Part shown: positions 1-8,764 of the stretch, piece by piece
Layout: each line of letters starts with the position of its first letter
Numbering within the stretch: the first letter of the stretch is position 1
Source of the DNA: Loktanella sp. S4079
Lineage (GTDB): Bacteria; Pseudomonadota; Alphaproteobacteria; Rhodobacterales; Rhodobacteraceae
Direction: 5' to 3'
Assembly: GCF_000967725.1 (NCBI RefSeq)
Contig: NZ_JXYE01000006.1
Span: forward strand, 124,001-188,000
Length of the DNA: 64,000 nucleotides
The notes under the pieces: generated by a model
Seen by the model: only the letters and a program-made list of their open reading frames with translations
Databases searched by the model: none
Told to the model about the DNA's origin: nothing
Translations under genes and position numbers: made by a program

Positions 1-629
1 AAGCTAGATATATTTGCCATGCTGACACCCGAGAATGCGCCCAGAACCCAGAACCGATAGACGTCCAGGCTTTCGCGGCTGAGGATGAGGATCGCCCAAG
101 TGAACGCGAGAAACAGCGCGCCAATTGCAGCACCAGCCAAAACGAAACGTGTAGGATCAGGGCCGTTTTTTCGCACTGATCCGCCGAGCAACAAAACAAG
201 CCCTGCGGCGATCGCCGCACCGATAAGGGCAGGAATAACGAGGTCGGTTTGATCGACCAAACGCAGACCCCAAATTGCAATCACCACGCCCAGTGCAGCG
301 CCGCCGTTGATCCCCAATAGCCCCGGATCGGCCAGTGGATTACGGCTAAAGACTTGCATCAAGGCGCCCGCAACACCCAGTGACCCACCACCAAGCGCTG
401 CGATCACAGCGCGTGGGATACGCATTTGCAGAACCACCACATGATCGGGGTTCGTGCCGTCAAAGGCAGTGAACGCGCCGATCACTGTACCCGGTGCGAC
501 GTCACGGATGCCAAAAAACAGGGAAATTCCCGCGAGCAAGACAATTAACACGACCGCAATCACATAAAGGCCAAGCACGTAGCGAAGATTATTGCGCCGC
601 ATTTGCACGGCCAAATTAAAGTCACTCAT
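1..629 (-). CDS. FecCD-family iron-siderophore ABC permease, partial (C-terminus beyond window)
   Basis: The minus-strand reading frame begins with ATG at 629 (MSDFNLAVQMRRNN) and stays open to the window edge, so only about 209 residues of the usual 330-350 are present. It shows an N-terminal membrane helix (YVLGLYVIAVVLIVLLAG), the FecCD-type block RIPRAVIAALGGGSLGVAGALMQ, and NPLADPGLLGINGGAALG, followed by further hydrophobic segments. This is an inner-membrane subunit for ferric-siderophore import. The ATG overlaps the last 8 bases of the binding-protein gene (ATGAGTGA), so the two are translationally coupled in a receptor, binding protein, permease order. The matching ATPase should lie outside the window. 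Confidence 0.9.
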   Translation of the reverse strand, partial: MSDFNLAVQMRRNNLRYVLGLYVIAVVLIVLLAGISLFFGIRDVAPGTVIGAFTAFDGTNPDHVVVLQMRIPRAVIAALGGGSLGVAGALMQVFSRNPLADPGLLGINGGAALGVVIAIWGLRLVDQTDLVIPALIGAAIAAGLVLLLGGSVRKNGPDPTRFVLAGAAIGALFLAFTWAILILSRESLDVYRFWVLGAFSGVSMANISS

Positions 630-1602
630 CGGGTGCTCCGACTGTTTTGGCGTGGGCATTGCGTGCGTGGGTGCGCGGGTTCCCATCGGCGGCTGCGACG
701 ATCACAGGCACCAGATAATCCAGCGCAAAGTTCAGTGAGAGCGGGCTGGAATGGGACATCGCAGAAGAGAGTTCTTCGTCGATCAGGATTTCACGCCCTT
801 CGCGCACCGCGCGCATCATGGGACGCAGTTGGATACGATCAAGCGCGGCTTCTGGGTTTGGTGAATCCATCCAGATCAGAATGTCTGTGTCGATTGGCTC
901 TAGGGTTTCAGGCGGGACGATCACATAGAAATTTGTTCCCCGAACCATATCATTCACTGCGGGCGTGATGGCAAAGCCCAGATCGGCAATCAATCGACCA
1001 CGGATATCTTGTTGTGCAAAGGCGCCGATACGTACGGGCCAGCCCACTGTGCCGGTACTGCCCTGCCATTCAGGGTGATCTTGGCGTAGTTTGGCGATGC
1101 GTTCCTCAAGCGCGGAAATTTGTTCGCGGGCCGTATCGGCACGGCCCAACGCGATACCGATGCGTTCATGCATAACCTGCCAAGGCGTGCCGTAGTCCCC
1201 ATATTCGGCCAGCGGTGCAACCGTCGGCGCTATGGTGGATAGCATGTTATATTCCCGCTCTGTCATCCCAGAGGCCTGCCCAAGGATAAGATCAGGTTCG
1301 AGCAGGGCAATCTGTTCAACGTCAATGTCACCGTAGATCACGGCTGGCTCTGCATCGCCAAGCGCGTCTTGGGCCCAGGGCCATACCCCATAGGGGTGCG
1401 GTCCATACCAATAGCGCAAACCAACAGGCACCACGCCGAGTGCCAGCACATAGTCATGTCCGATATAGGACAGCGAAACGACGCGCTCGGGCGTGCCGTC
1501 AATTGTAGTCGTCCCAAAGCGGTGCTGGATCGAAACAGTTTCAGCACCGCACGCGAAAGCGGCGCTGAAAGTCATTGCGATTGCGATGAAAACGCTACGC
1601 AT
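622..1602 (-). CDS. Iron-siderophore ABC transporter substrate-binding protein
   Basis: A 326-residue periplasmic protein with a signal peptide (MRSVFIAIAMTFSAAFACG). It has the FhuD/FecB-type (TroA-like) layout: 'GTTTIDGTPERVVSL', 'EQIALLEPDLILGQ' and 'PTVAPLAEYGDYGTPW' in the first lobe, and 'RGRLIADLGFAITPAV' and 'DILIWMDSP' in the second. It probably carries a ferric siderophore from the outer-membrane receptor to the FecCD permease. The ATG overlaps the receptor stop as TAATG at 1600-1604, and the 3' end overlaps the permease start, so all three genes form one translationally coupled unit. The exact siderophore cannot be read from the sequence. Confidence 0.88.
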   Translation of the reverse strand: MRSVFIAIAMTFSAAFACGAETVSIQHRFGTTTIDGTPERVVSLSYIGHDYVLALGVVPVGLRYWYGPHPYGVWPWAQDALGDAEPAVIYGDIDVEQIALLEPDLILGQASGMTEREYNMLSTIAPTVAPLAEYGDYGTPWQVMHERIGIALGRADTAREQISALEERIAKLRQDHPEWQGSTGTVGWPVRIGAFAQQDIRGRLIADLGFAITPAVNDMVRGTNFYVIVPPETLEPIDTDILIWMDSPNPEAALDRIQLRPMMRAVREGREILIDEELSSAMSHSSPLSLNFALDYLVPVIVAAADGNPRTHARNAHAKTVGAPDE

Positions 1603-3842
1603 TACAACGGACGGCTAAACGTTAGTGCAATGTCGCGCCCTTCGCCAAGGGTACAAGCACCTGAATAGTTGTTCAGTGCGGGTGCACCGAGATCACCGGG
1701 CGATAATGTGGTGCCTGTGCAGAATGCGACATAACGTTCGTCCATCAGATTGCGCGCCGTCAATTGCGCGGTCCAGTCATTCCATTCATAGGTGATCGAT
1801 GCATCAAAGAGCGTGACACTATCCAAGTCATATGTGTTGGAAATATCTGCGTAACGCTCGCCTGTGAAACGCGCGCCGCCGCCAATCGACAGACCATCCA
1901 CAGATTGCAGTTCGTATTGGGCGTATAGGGTCGCTGACAGTTCTGGGACCCTCGCAACTTGGTTTCCGCCATAGGTTGGATCATCGACCACTTTGGCGTC
2001 GATATAGGCCAGCGTCCCAAACAGGCTCAGCCCGTTGTCCAAGCTATGGATCGCCTCAACCTCAATCCCGCGTGAACGCAAGCTGCCAACCTGCGTCATC
2101 ACTGTTGGGTCGATGCTGTTGGGGTCGTCATAGGTCGCGTTTTGCTTTTCGACCTGAAATACACCGAGATTGAAATCAGTTGCACCATCGGCACTGATGT
2201 ATTTCAGACCTGCCTCGAAGGATTGAGATTCCTCTAGATCAAGCGCTGCGTAGCTGTCGGTCACGCCTGCTGGGGGCACGTTGAATGACCTTGCGATGGC
2301 GCCGTACAGGCTCAGTTCATCAGACAATGCGTGCGACACGCCGATATTGCCAGACACAAAGGTTTCTTCGACATTATAGTCAAATGTCGCGACACCAGCC
2401 AAACCAGTCTGATACCCGGCGCGGCTGTATTCAACATCATCATAGCGCAGCCCGCCCGAAATCTTGGTTTGTGGACCAACGTCAGCGATACCCGCAACAT
2501 AAAGCCCGGTTTGGCGGATGTCCGTCTGCGCCTCGGATGGCAACGATGCGGGGAACGATCCGGCAAGCACATTCGTTGTTTCGCCGGTATAGATGTTCAG
2601 TTCACCACCATAGCCAAAGGAATATTCCGTAAAGCTATCAACCGTGTAGTGATCAACACCCACAGCGACAGAACCAATCCCATGTGCGGTGCCAAATTCA
2701 TAGGTCAGCGCATTATCAGCACTGAACTGATCCAATGTCTGATCAACGTAGAAATCCAGCATAACAGCCGTATCAACTGCGGCAGGATCAGGTGATGTGC
2801 CGGGCAGACCCAGATAAATCCCATTCAAAAATACGCCCGGATATGATGTTTCGTTCAACCAATCGTTCGTTGCATAGCGCGCCCGAGACGTCCAAGTGAG
2901 CCTGTCACTGATCGCCTGCTCGAACTCATATCCAAGGTAGTTTTGCGTGCTTTCAATCGTGTTGTAGTCTGGATTGCCCGTATAGGTGTTTTCATCCAGC
3001 TGGCCGTAGGGGTTATCGTACTGCGTGCCGTATTGCGGCAACAGGATATAGGTATCGCCAACTTCGTCTTGTTGGTATTGACCATAGACGGTCAGCCTTG
3101 TTTCGTCGGATGGTTCCCATGTCAGCGACGGAGCAAGATACACGCGCGACGTTTCAACGTCGTCATAATTCGTTTCCGACGTATCCGCGAGACCTACAAT
3201 CCGATACGCGAGCGTGTCTGACAGCGGTGCCGTATAATCGACGCCGACTTGCGCACCCAAATCCGAAGCAACTGCGAACCGGGCCTCACCCCCTTGCGAA
3301 AACGAAGGGCGTTTCGATACGCCGTTCACCAAACCGCCAGGTTCGTTCATGCCATAAAGATCCGAAGTCGGCCCGCGCAGCACGTTCACACTATCCAATG
3401 CAAAAGGTTCGGTTCGCCAGGACGCCCAATCCACCGTGCGTAGCGGCATTCCATCCCGATAGGTGCCGACCTGTTGGGCCTCGAACCCACGGATCACGTA
3501 TTCATCGTAGCGTCCGTCTTGGCCGTAGGTCTCGGTCACGACACCGGGCGTATAAGACAGCGTCGCCTCCATCGTCCGCGCCCCGCGAGTTTCAAAATAT
3601 TCGCTTGGGACGATCGTCATTGCGCGTGGCAAATCCTTGGGGTCAACCGCCACCCGTGCACCTGCGGTATTCATCGCCTCGGTTGCGGTGACGCCTTCGC
3701 CACCGTCGTTGAGCGCGTCAATCACGACGACGCCCAAATAGACGCCAGTTTCATCTGTTTCTTGAGCTATGGCCGAAACTGGGAACAATGCGGTCGTTGC
3801 CAGCAGAAATGCTGCCCGCGAAAAGATACGGGGATGTGTCAA
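1602..3842 (-). CDS. TonB-dependent siderophore receptor
   Basis: Outer-membrane ferric-siderophore receptor of about 746 residues. A signal peptide (THPRIFSRAAFLLATTALFPVSAIAQ) is followed by a plug domain with 'DLPRAMTIVPSEYFETRGARTMEATLSYTPGV', 'YDEYVIRGFE' and 'VLRGPTSDLYGMNEPGGLVNGVSKRP', features of the FhuA/FpvA-like siderophore receptor class, then a long beta-barrel. The TonB-box candidate is VVVIDAL. The frame opens with TTG at 3854, but GGAG at 3849-3852 sits six bases before a second TTG at 3842, so I prefer 3842. No ATG start is available near the signal peptide. It heads the operon with the binding protein and permease and faces a second TonB receptor. Confidence 0.88.
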   Translation of the reverse strand: MTHPRIFSRAAFLLATTALFPVSAIAQETDETGVYLGVVVIDALNDGGEGVTATEAMNTAGARVAVDPKDLPRAMTIVPSEYFETRGARTMEATLSYTPGVVTETYGQDGRYDEYVIRGFEAQQVGTYRDGMPLRTVDWASWRTEPFALDSVNVLRGPTSDLYGMNEPGGLVNGVSKRPSFSQGGEARFAVASDLGAQVGVDYTAPLSDTLAYRIVGLADTSETNYDDVETSRVYLAPSLTWEPSDETRLTVYGQYQQDEVGDTYILLPQYGTQYDNPYGQLDENTYTGNPDYNTIESTQNYLGYEFEQAISDRLTWTSRARYATNDWLNETSYPGVFLNGIYLGLPGTSPDPAAVDTAVMLDFYVDQTLDQFSADNALTYEFGTAHGIGSVAVGVDHYTVDSFTEYSFGYGGELNIYTGETTNVLAGSFPASLPSEAQTDIRQTGLYVAGIADVGPQTKISGGLRYDDVEYSRAGYQTGLAGVATFDYNVEETFVSGNIGVSHALSDELSLYGAIARSFNVPPAGVTDSYAALDLEESQSFEAGLKYISADGATDFNLGVFQVEKQNATYDDPNSIDPTVMTQVGSLRSRGIEVEAIHSLDNGLSLFGTLAYIDAKVVDDPTYGGNQVARVPELSATLYAQYELQSVDGLSIGGGARFTGERYADISNTYDLDSVTLFDASITYEWNDWTAQLTARNLMDERYVAFCTGTTLSPGDLGAPALNNYSGACTLGEGRDIALTFSRPL

Positions 3843-4232
3843 AATTTTCTCCAACGGTTGCGCAGGGCTTACCCGCCCGCAAAAGCAGGCAGCAAAGCTC
3901 GCATAAGATAGTGTAGGGCTGGGGCCGTCACATGGTGGCCTTGGCAGACATCCTGAGGTGTCGCGATTTTGCTAATGTGAATAATTGTTCACGTCAAGCA
4001 TGTAACCAACTGAAATAGTAAGAAATACGTCTTCAGCTTTTGTGATGATGAATTGCGGTGCGGATGTGCCACCAAATTTGCGTCTATCGCGCAGATAAGT
4101 TGCCGCTAGAGCGCGGTCGTATCCGTTTACATTTTGCCTTCACCTTTGTGTGATGGCGATATAACAGTCGCACTTGTTCGCCAGCACTAAGACACATGTT
4201 TTCGCCAGCCGTTCATTTTGGAGGAAACATTC
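3843..4232. promoter_or_regulatory. Divergent promoter region between two TonB receptor genes
   Basis: About 390 bp without a gene separates the two receptor genes, which are transcribed outward. A 16-bp near-perfect palindrome, GTGAATAATTGTTCAC, lies at 3977-3992 (one mismatched pair). Its TGA-N8-TCA core is close to, but one base shorter than, the TGA-N9-TCA iron-responsive element described for RirA in alphaproteobacteria, so assigning it to an iron regulator is a guess. Besides this palindrome and the ribosome-binding sites I see no other structure. Confidence 0.45.
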
Positions 4233-6167
4233 ATGTATATGAAGAAAACTGCTGTTCTGGCCGTATTGCTCGCAACTGCATCTAGCGCCGTATTGGCCCA
4301 AAGTACCGACCCTGTTGACCTTGGCGCGATCCGGATCGAAGGCGCAAGCGCGCAAACAGTGCTAGGGAATGACGCAATCACCGAAGAAGAGATTGCAGAA
4401 CGGAACGCAGCAACAATTGCTGATGTCTTTGCTGGTGAATCCGCTGTTACAGCCAGCGGCGGTGCACCGATTGCGCAAAAGGTATTTGTCAACGGTATCG
4501 AGGAAAGCCTCTTGTCTGTGACCATTGACGGTGCACGCCAGAACAAGTCAGCCTTTCACCATACTGGGAACATCTTGCTCGATCCCGCGCTGCTTCAATC
4601 TGTCGAGGTGAGTGCGGGGCTCGCTCCTGCGGATCAGGGGCCGAATGCTCTCGCAGGTGCGATAAACTATACCACCAAAGACGCGCGCGATTTGCTTGAG
4701 CCCGGTGACAATTTTGGTGGCTTCAATAGCCTGACTGCTGGAAACAATGGTCTAGGATTGCGCAATACCGTCGCGCTCTATGGTGAGACGCAAGGGGTGG
4801 AATACCTGTTAAGCGGTACGCGCGCGTCCGGTGAAGACTATGCAGACGGTGACGGAAACACCATCGTTGGCACGCGTCCCGAATTGACTGACATCATCGG
4901 AAAACTGGCCTTTACCACCCAAGAGGGTAAACGGATTAGTTTTGCTGCTTCGCAGACATCCGATGAAGGCAAGCGCGCAATGCAAGGTGGTTTCATCCGC
5001 CCAGACTTTGCCGAGGTGGTCGGCCGTGAAACGGAGCTCTATCAGGCGTTGTCAGAGCGTACGTCCTACACGCTGACCTATACGGACGAGAACCCGCAAG
5101 GGCAATTCGCGCCTTTTGCTCAGCTTAGCTACAACGAGCAGGCCATGGACGTCGGTTTGTTGTATGGGGTGAACACAAGCCTGAGTGGGGTCGTCAAAAA
5201 TGAATTTCAACTTGGCAACGGTACGCTGACTGCCGGCGTTGATTTCTTTCGGGAAACTGCAGAGGGTTTTGACAACTCGGGCGCATCTCGCGTGTCGAGC
5301 GGTAAGGAAGAGCTATCCAACATTGGCCTCTTTGCCCAAGCCCGTCAGGACCTGACAGCACGTGTATCGACCTCCTTTGGTGTCCGTTATGACTTTGCCG
5401 AATTTGACGCGGCTGACGGTCGTTCATTCAAAGACGACGGCGGCAGCGTAAACGGTTCAATCGACTATGCGTTAACGGATGCCCTTACGTTCAATGCTGG
5501 GTTGGCAAGCAGCTGGGGCGGCTATGAGCTTGGTGAAGCGGCGTTGATCAATTTCCGTAGCACATGGACGTATGACGGCTTTACCAGTTCACGTGCCGAA
5601 GCCGCACGCATTGGTTTGCGCTACGAGCAAAACGGTTTGGCCGTGCGCGGTGCCCTGTTCAATACCGATATTTCTGATCTGAATGCAGTGCTTCCTGATT
5701 CCGGTGCACGTGGTGCGACGGCCTCGATGAACGCGCAGGGGTTTGATGGCGCGGTTGAATACAGCGCAGGTTGGGGCTTTGTTGCGCTAAACTACACATA
5801 TGCTGATGTGACCGTGAACGACGATACGGTCGGAACGACAGCTTACTATCTGGGCCGCCCTGTTGGGCATATGATAGGCCTATCTGGTGCGTACGCTTTG
5901 AACGATGCGCTTGAAATCGGGGGCACCGCACAAATCGCCCTTGAAAATACCGACACCCCAACACCGCTGCCGGGTTATGAAGTCGTAGACGTTTATGCCC
6001 AATACGTGCCGACAAACTACGAAAACCTGTCTTTGCGCGTTGATGTTCGGAACCTGTTCGATGCAACATATGCGTCGCGCAGTTCAGATGGCATCGATAG
6101 CGAACGCGTTGTGCCGCTCACTGAACCGGGGCGCACGCTGAGCCTAACCGCCAAGATCACGTTCTAA
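4233..6167 (+). CDS. TonB-dependent receptor, haem/haemoglobin-type
   Basis: Outer-membrane receptor of 644 residues. The ATG at 4233 is chosen because GGAGGA at 4220-4225 sits at proper spacing before it, and a signal peptide follows (MKKTAVLAVLLATASSAVLAQ). The plug contains 'EEEIAERNAATIADVFAGE', 'VTIDGARQNKSAFHHTG' and 'LLDPALLQSVEVSAG', which resemble the TonB-hemin receptor family (HmuR/ShuA type: IDG-RQ...LDP.L). The chain ends in phenylalanine (SLTAKITF), as expected for BAM-dependent barrel insertion. It is monocistronic here and divergent from the siderophore receptor. No haem-degradation or hmuTUV genes are adjacent, so the ligand is inferred only from plug similarity. Confidence 0.82.
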   Translation: MYMKKTAVLAVLLATASSAVLAQSTDPVDLGAIRIEGASAQTVLGNDAITEEEIAERNAATIADVFAGESAVTASGGAPIAQKVFVNGIEESLLSVTIDGARQNKSAFHHTGNILLDPALLQSVEVSAGLAPADQGPNALAGAINYTTKDARDLLEPGDNFGGFNSLTAGNNGLGLRNTVALYGETQGVEYLLSGTRASGEDYADGDGNTIVGTRPELTDIIGKLAFTTQEGKRISFAASQTSDEGKRAMQGGFIRPDFAEVVGRETELYQALSERTSYTLTYTDENPQGQFAPFAQLSYNEQAMDVGLLYGVNTSLSGVVKNEFQLGNGTLTAGVDFFRETAEGFDNSGASRVSSGKEELSNIGLFAQARQDLTARVSTSFGVRYDFAEFDAADGRSFKDDGGSVNGSIDYALTDALTFNAGLASSWGGYELGEAALINFRSTWTYDGFTSSRAEAARIGLRYEQNGLAVRGALFNTDISDLNAVLPDSGARGATASMNAQGFDGAVEYSAGWGFVALNYTYADVTVNDDTVGTTAYYLGRPVGHMIGLSGAYALNDALEIGGTAQIALENTDTPTPLPGYEVVDVYAQYVPTNYENLSLRVDVRNLFDATYASRSSDGIDSERVVPLTEPGRTLSLTAKITF

Positions 6168-6299
6168 GAAACGGCTCTACGGCTGGCGGAGTGTTCACTT
6201 TGCCAGTCGAAGGGGCGCGTAACGCACCCGAGTTGTAAGTGACGGCGGTTGAGGGTGGCGAGGCTTGTCAAAAGCGCCGCTAAAATCTAGCGTCACGGC

Positions 6300-7184
6300 A
6301 TGAATATAGACGCTGCAAAATGGAACGCTGATCCTGATGTGATCCCGAATTTACCGGGGTGGGTGAATGTTGCCCGTGCTCAGACCCTCGAGGACACCGC
6401 ATTTCTGGCGGGTGCTGCAATCAATCATTTGCAGCAGATACTGAACCATCGGGCGGTGCCTGTTGACCTGTTGCGTGATCGTTTGGCGCTGCGCGCGGCA
6501 GAAGCCTGTGTGACACATTCAGGTCGCCCCGAGCGAAGGGGGCAATTGCGTGATATCCTGCATATGCTGCGGCCGGGTGATTTACCTGGGCCAGCGGGGG
6601 ATATCTATCTGAATTGGCGGCGTGCGGTTGAAAGGCCAATTTCAAAGCCAGCGATGGAGCGCGCACTACCGCAGGTTTCCGCGGCCCAAATTGACGCGTG
6701 CTTTGCCGAGAAGTCCGGGGCCGCGGTGACCACGGCGGCCCGCGTGATAGAGGCGGTTTTGGCGGATTCTCCGCGCGATGATGCTGGGGCGTTGATCCTT
6801 GCAGATGCGGTTATGGCGCGCACTTTGGGATGGCGGGACTTGGTTCCGATTTTTGCAATTGGTCTAAGTCGGCCGGATTTGCGGAAATCGGATCATGAGT
6901 TGGCTTATGCCTGCCATCGGGCGGTGATCAAGGCGGTGCGGGAAGCAACGCGACTTGCGTCTGATGTGACCCGACGGGCAGAGCAGTTGCGCGCAGTCGC
7001 CCCAAAGCTACGGGCGTCCGGCGCGCAGGATGCTGTGCAAATGTTCCTAAGTCGTGATGCGCTGGCTCCTTCGGCCTTGCCTTTGGCGGATCGCGCGGCG
7101 CGGCGATTGTGTGATCGGCTGGTCTCGCTTGGCGTGATCCGAGAGTTGACCGGGCGCAAGACTTTTCGGCTCTATGGGGTGTGA
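6300..7184 (+). CDS. DUF1403 family protein
   Basis: A 294-residue protein that I recognise as DUF1403 from its opening pattern (VARAQTLEDTAFLAGAAINHLQQIL, then LLRDRLALRAAEACV and LLR-like RLAQLRD... regions rich in Leu, Ala and Arg). It has no signal peptide and no membrane segment and is predicted to be a cytoplasmic alpha-helical protein of unknown function. The gene ends in GTGTGA, sharing four bases (7181-7184) with the GTG start of the ScpB-like gene, so the two are translationally coupled. DUF1403 next to an ScpB-like gene is a recurring alphaproteobacterial pair, which suggests a joint role with SMC-type complexes. That role is inference only. Confidence 0.75.
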   Translation: MNIDAAKWNADPDVIPNLPGWVNVARAQTLEDTAFLAGAAINHLQQILNHRAVPVDLLRDRLALRAAEACVTHSGRPERRGQLRDILHMLRPGDLPGPAGDIYLNWRRAVERPISKPAMERALPQVSAAQIDACFAEKSGAAVTTAARVIEAVLADSPRDDAGALILADAVMARTLGWRDLVPIFAIGLSRPDLRKSDHELAYACHRAVIKAVREATRLASDVTRRAEQLRAVAPKLRASGAQDAVQMFLSRDALAPSALPLADRAARRLCDRLVSLGVIRELTGRKTFRLYGV

Positions 7185-7768
7185 GCGTGGCAAAAGAACC
7201 TTTGGATATTGCCTTGTCCGATTTGCCGCCCGAACAGCGTTGGCGCGAATGGATGCACCGGATCGAGGCGGTTCTATTCGCATCGGCACGTCCGGTTTCC
7301 CGCGAGGATCTGGCGCGCGTTGTGGGCGATGTTTCGGTTGATCTACTGGTGGCTGATTTATCGGCTGATCTGGTCGGACGCGCGTTTGAGATCGCAAAAG
7401 TTGGCGATGGTTGGATGATGCGCACGCGCGCTGCATATGCCGATGCGATCAAGACGGCGGCGGATGTGAATGAACCTTTGTCACGCTTGGATACTTTCGA
7501 TTTTGCGGTGCTCTCAGCCGTTGCCTATTATCAACCAATCACGCGCGATGGCCTTAAGGACCTATTTGGCAAAGAGATCAGCCGAGATTTGATTGGGCGA
7601 TTGCACGAATTAGGGCTGATTGGGACAGGGCCGCGCAGTCCGCAGCGCGGCGCGCCTTATACATACGTGACGACCGAACAGTTCCTCGTCGCCTTTGGGC
7701 TAGAGAGTTTGCACGATTTGCCCGATCCGGAAATGTTACAAGACGCGGGTATCGCGGGCCAAAGCTGA
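7181..7768 (+). CDS. ScpB-like SMC-Scp complex subunit (paralogue)
   Basis: A 195-residue protein with the ScpB architecture of two winged-helix domains: 'IEAVLFASARPVSREDLARVVG' at residues 29-50, then 'FDFAVLSAVAYYQPITRDGLKDLFG' and 'LIGRLHELGLIGTGPRSPQRGAPYTYVTTEQFLVAFGLESL'. ScpB bridges the kleisin ScpA on SMC and takes part in chromosome organisation. The GTG start at 7181 overlaps the DUF1403 stop. Canonical alphaproteobacterial scpB sits with nagZ, scpA and tat genes; none is here, so this is probably a second, accessory ScpB that works with DUF1403 rather than the housekeeping copy. Not proven from this window alone. Confidence 0.78.
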   Translation: MSVAKEPLDIALSDLPPEQRWREWMHRIEAVLFASARPVSREDLARVVGDVSVDLLVADLSADLVGRAFEIAKVGDGWMMRTRAAYADAIKTAADVNEPLSRLDTFDFAVLSAVAYYQPITRDGLKDLFGKEISRDLIGRLHELGLIGTGPRSPQRGAPYTYVTTEQFLVAFGLESLHDLPDPEMLQDAGIAGQS

Positions 7769-7803
7769 CGTCCCGAGGATGAGTTGCACGTTTGCCGTAG
7801 CCT

Positions 7804-8751
7804 TCAGCCCCAAACAATAGATAGCGTTATGCTAAGCGTGACGAAGGACGCCGCCGTCATGGTGAACATGGCGAGAGATGCGTTGCGTTCTTCGCCATAC
7901 CGTTGGGCCAAGATGGGATAGATTGCCATCACAGGGGTGGCCGCCATAATGATGGCAGCCGCAAAGAGCCGATCGTCGCCGACGTCGAAGCCGATCAATG
8001 ACATCCCCAAGAGGCTCAATGCGACCGCGAGCGGATGCAGCAGCAGTTTGCCCAAGGTAATGCGCAAGACCGGCCATTTGATTTCGTTGATCTGCAAAGA
8101 GGCGAGCGTGCCGCCGATCACAGTGAGCGACAGAGCCGCGCTGGCGGACGCGAACATATCAATCGGGCGCACAAATACCGTTGGCAATCGCAGGCCAAGT
8201 GCCGAGATGCCCAAACCCAGAATAAGCGCGATCACAATTGGGTTGCGCAACAGGCGGGTCGCGATCTGCTTGGCGAGTTTGCCGCCTGAAATGCCTTGAC
8301 CTTGTGCGCGTTCTGCCATGATCAAGACAAGCGGGATCATCACCAAATTCTCGACAATCATATTTAACGCGAGCGCCTGCGACGCGACCTCGGGGAGGGC
8401 GATGAGCAAGATTGGAAAGCCGACAAAGCCAGTGTTGGCGCACGACATTCCCATCGCGCTAAAGGTGCTGGCGCTGGGGCTTTCTTTGCTGATTTGTCGT
8501 GACCAGAAATAGCCAAACCAAAATACCGCGAGCGAGCCAACTAACACGGCACCCAAGTAACCGACATTCGCGATGTCATGAATTGGCTGGCTAGATACAG
8601 CGCGTAGGATCAGTGCGGGCAGTGCAAAGTTGACGACAAATTTCCCAAGCGTCCCCATATCAGACGTAGAAAAGGCCCCGGTACGCACTGCAGCGAAACC
8701 TACGCCGATCACGATAAAGATCGTACCGGTGATCGTGATGACGTCAAACAT
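7804..8751 (-). CDS. AEC family transporter
   Basis: A 315-residue inner-membrane protein of the auxin-efflux-carrier (AEC) family, with about ten hydrophobic segments, starting MFDVITITGTIFIVIGVGF. It contains the family block 'GKFVVNFALPALILRAVSSQP' near residues 36-56 and 'FSAMGMSCANTGFVGFPILLIALPE' in the middle, whose NTGF-G-P motif is typical. Members carry organic acids such as malonate or malate; the substrate here is unknown. It follows the QuiC gene after 13 bp on the same strand with AAGG before the ATG, so it is probably the last gene of the tctCBA-aroE-quiC operon and may move a hydroaromatic or aromatic acid. Confidence 0.82.
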   Translation of the reverse strand: MFDVITITGTIFIVIGVGFAAVRTGAFSTSDMGTLGKFVVNFALPALILRAVSSQPIHDIANVGYLGAVLVGSLAVFWFGYFWSRQISKESPSASTFSAMGMSCANTGFVGFPILLIALPEVASQALALNMIVENLVMIPLVLIMAERAQGQGISGGKLAKQIATRLLRNPIVIALILGLGISALGLRLPTVFVRPIDMFASASAALSLTVIGGTLASLQINEIKWPVLRITLGKLLLHPLAVALSLLGMSLIGFDVGDDRLFAAAIIMAATPVMAIYPILAQRYGEERNASLAMFTMTAASFVTLSITLSIVWG

Positions 8752-8764
8752 TGGGAACCTTGGT

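Noticed and set aside
2331..2795. Plus-strand open frame of 154 codons inside the siderophore receptor gene
   Set aside because: It lies wholly within a clear receptor gene on the other strand and has no recognisable protein features; it is a shadow frame.
3843..3960. Possible cobalamin riboswitch upstream of the siderophore receptor
   Set aside because: I looked for the conserved B12-box and core motifs on the minus strand and could not find them; the receptor class also fits siderophores better.
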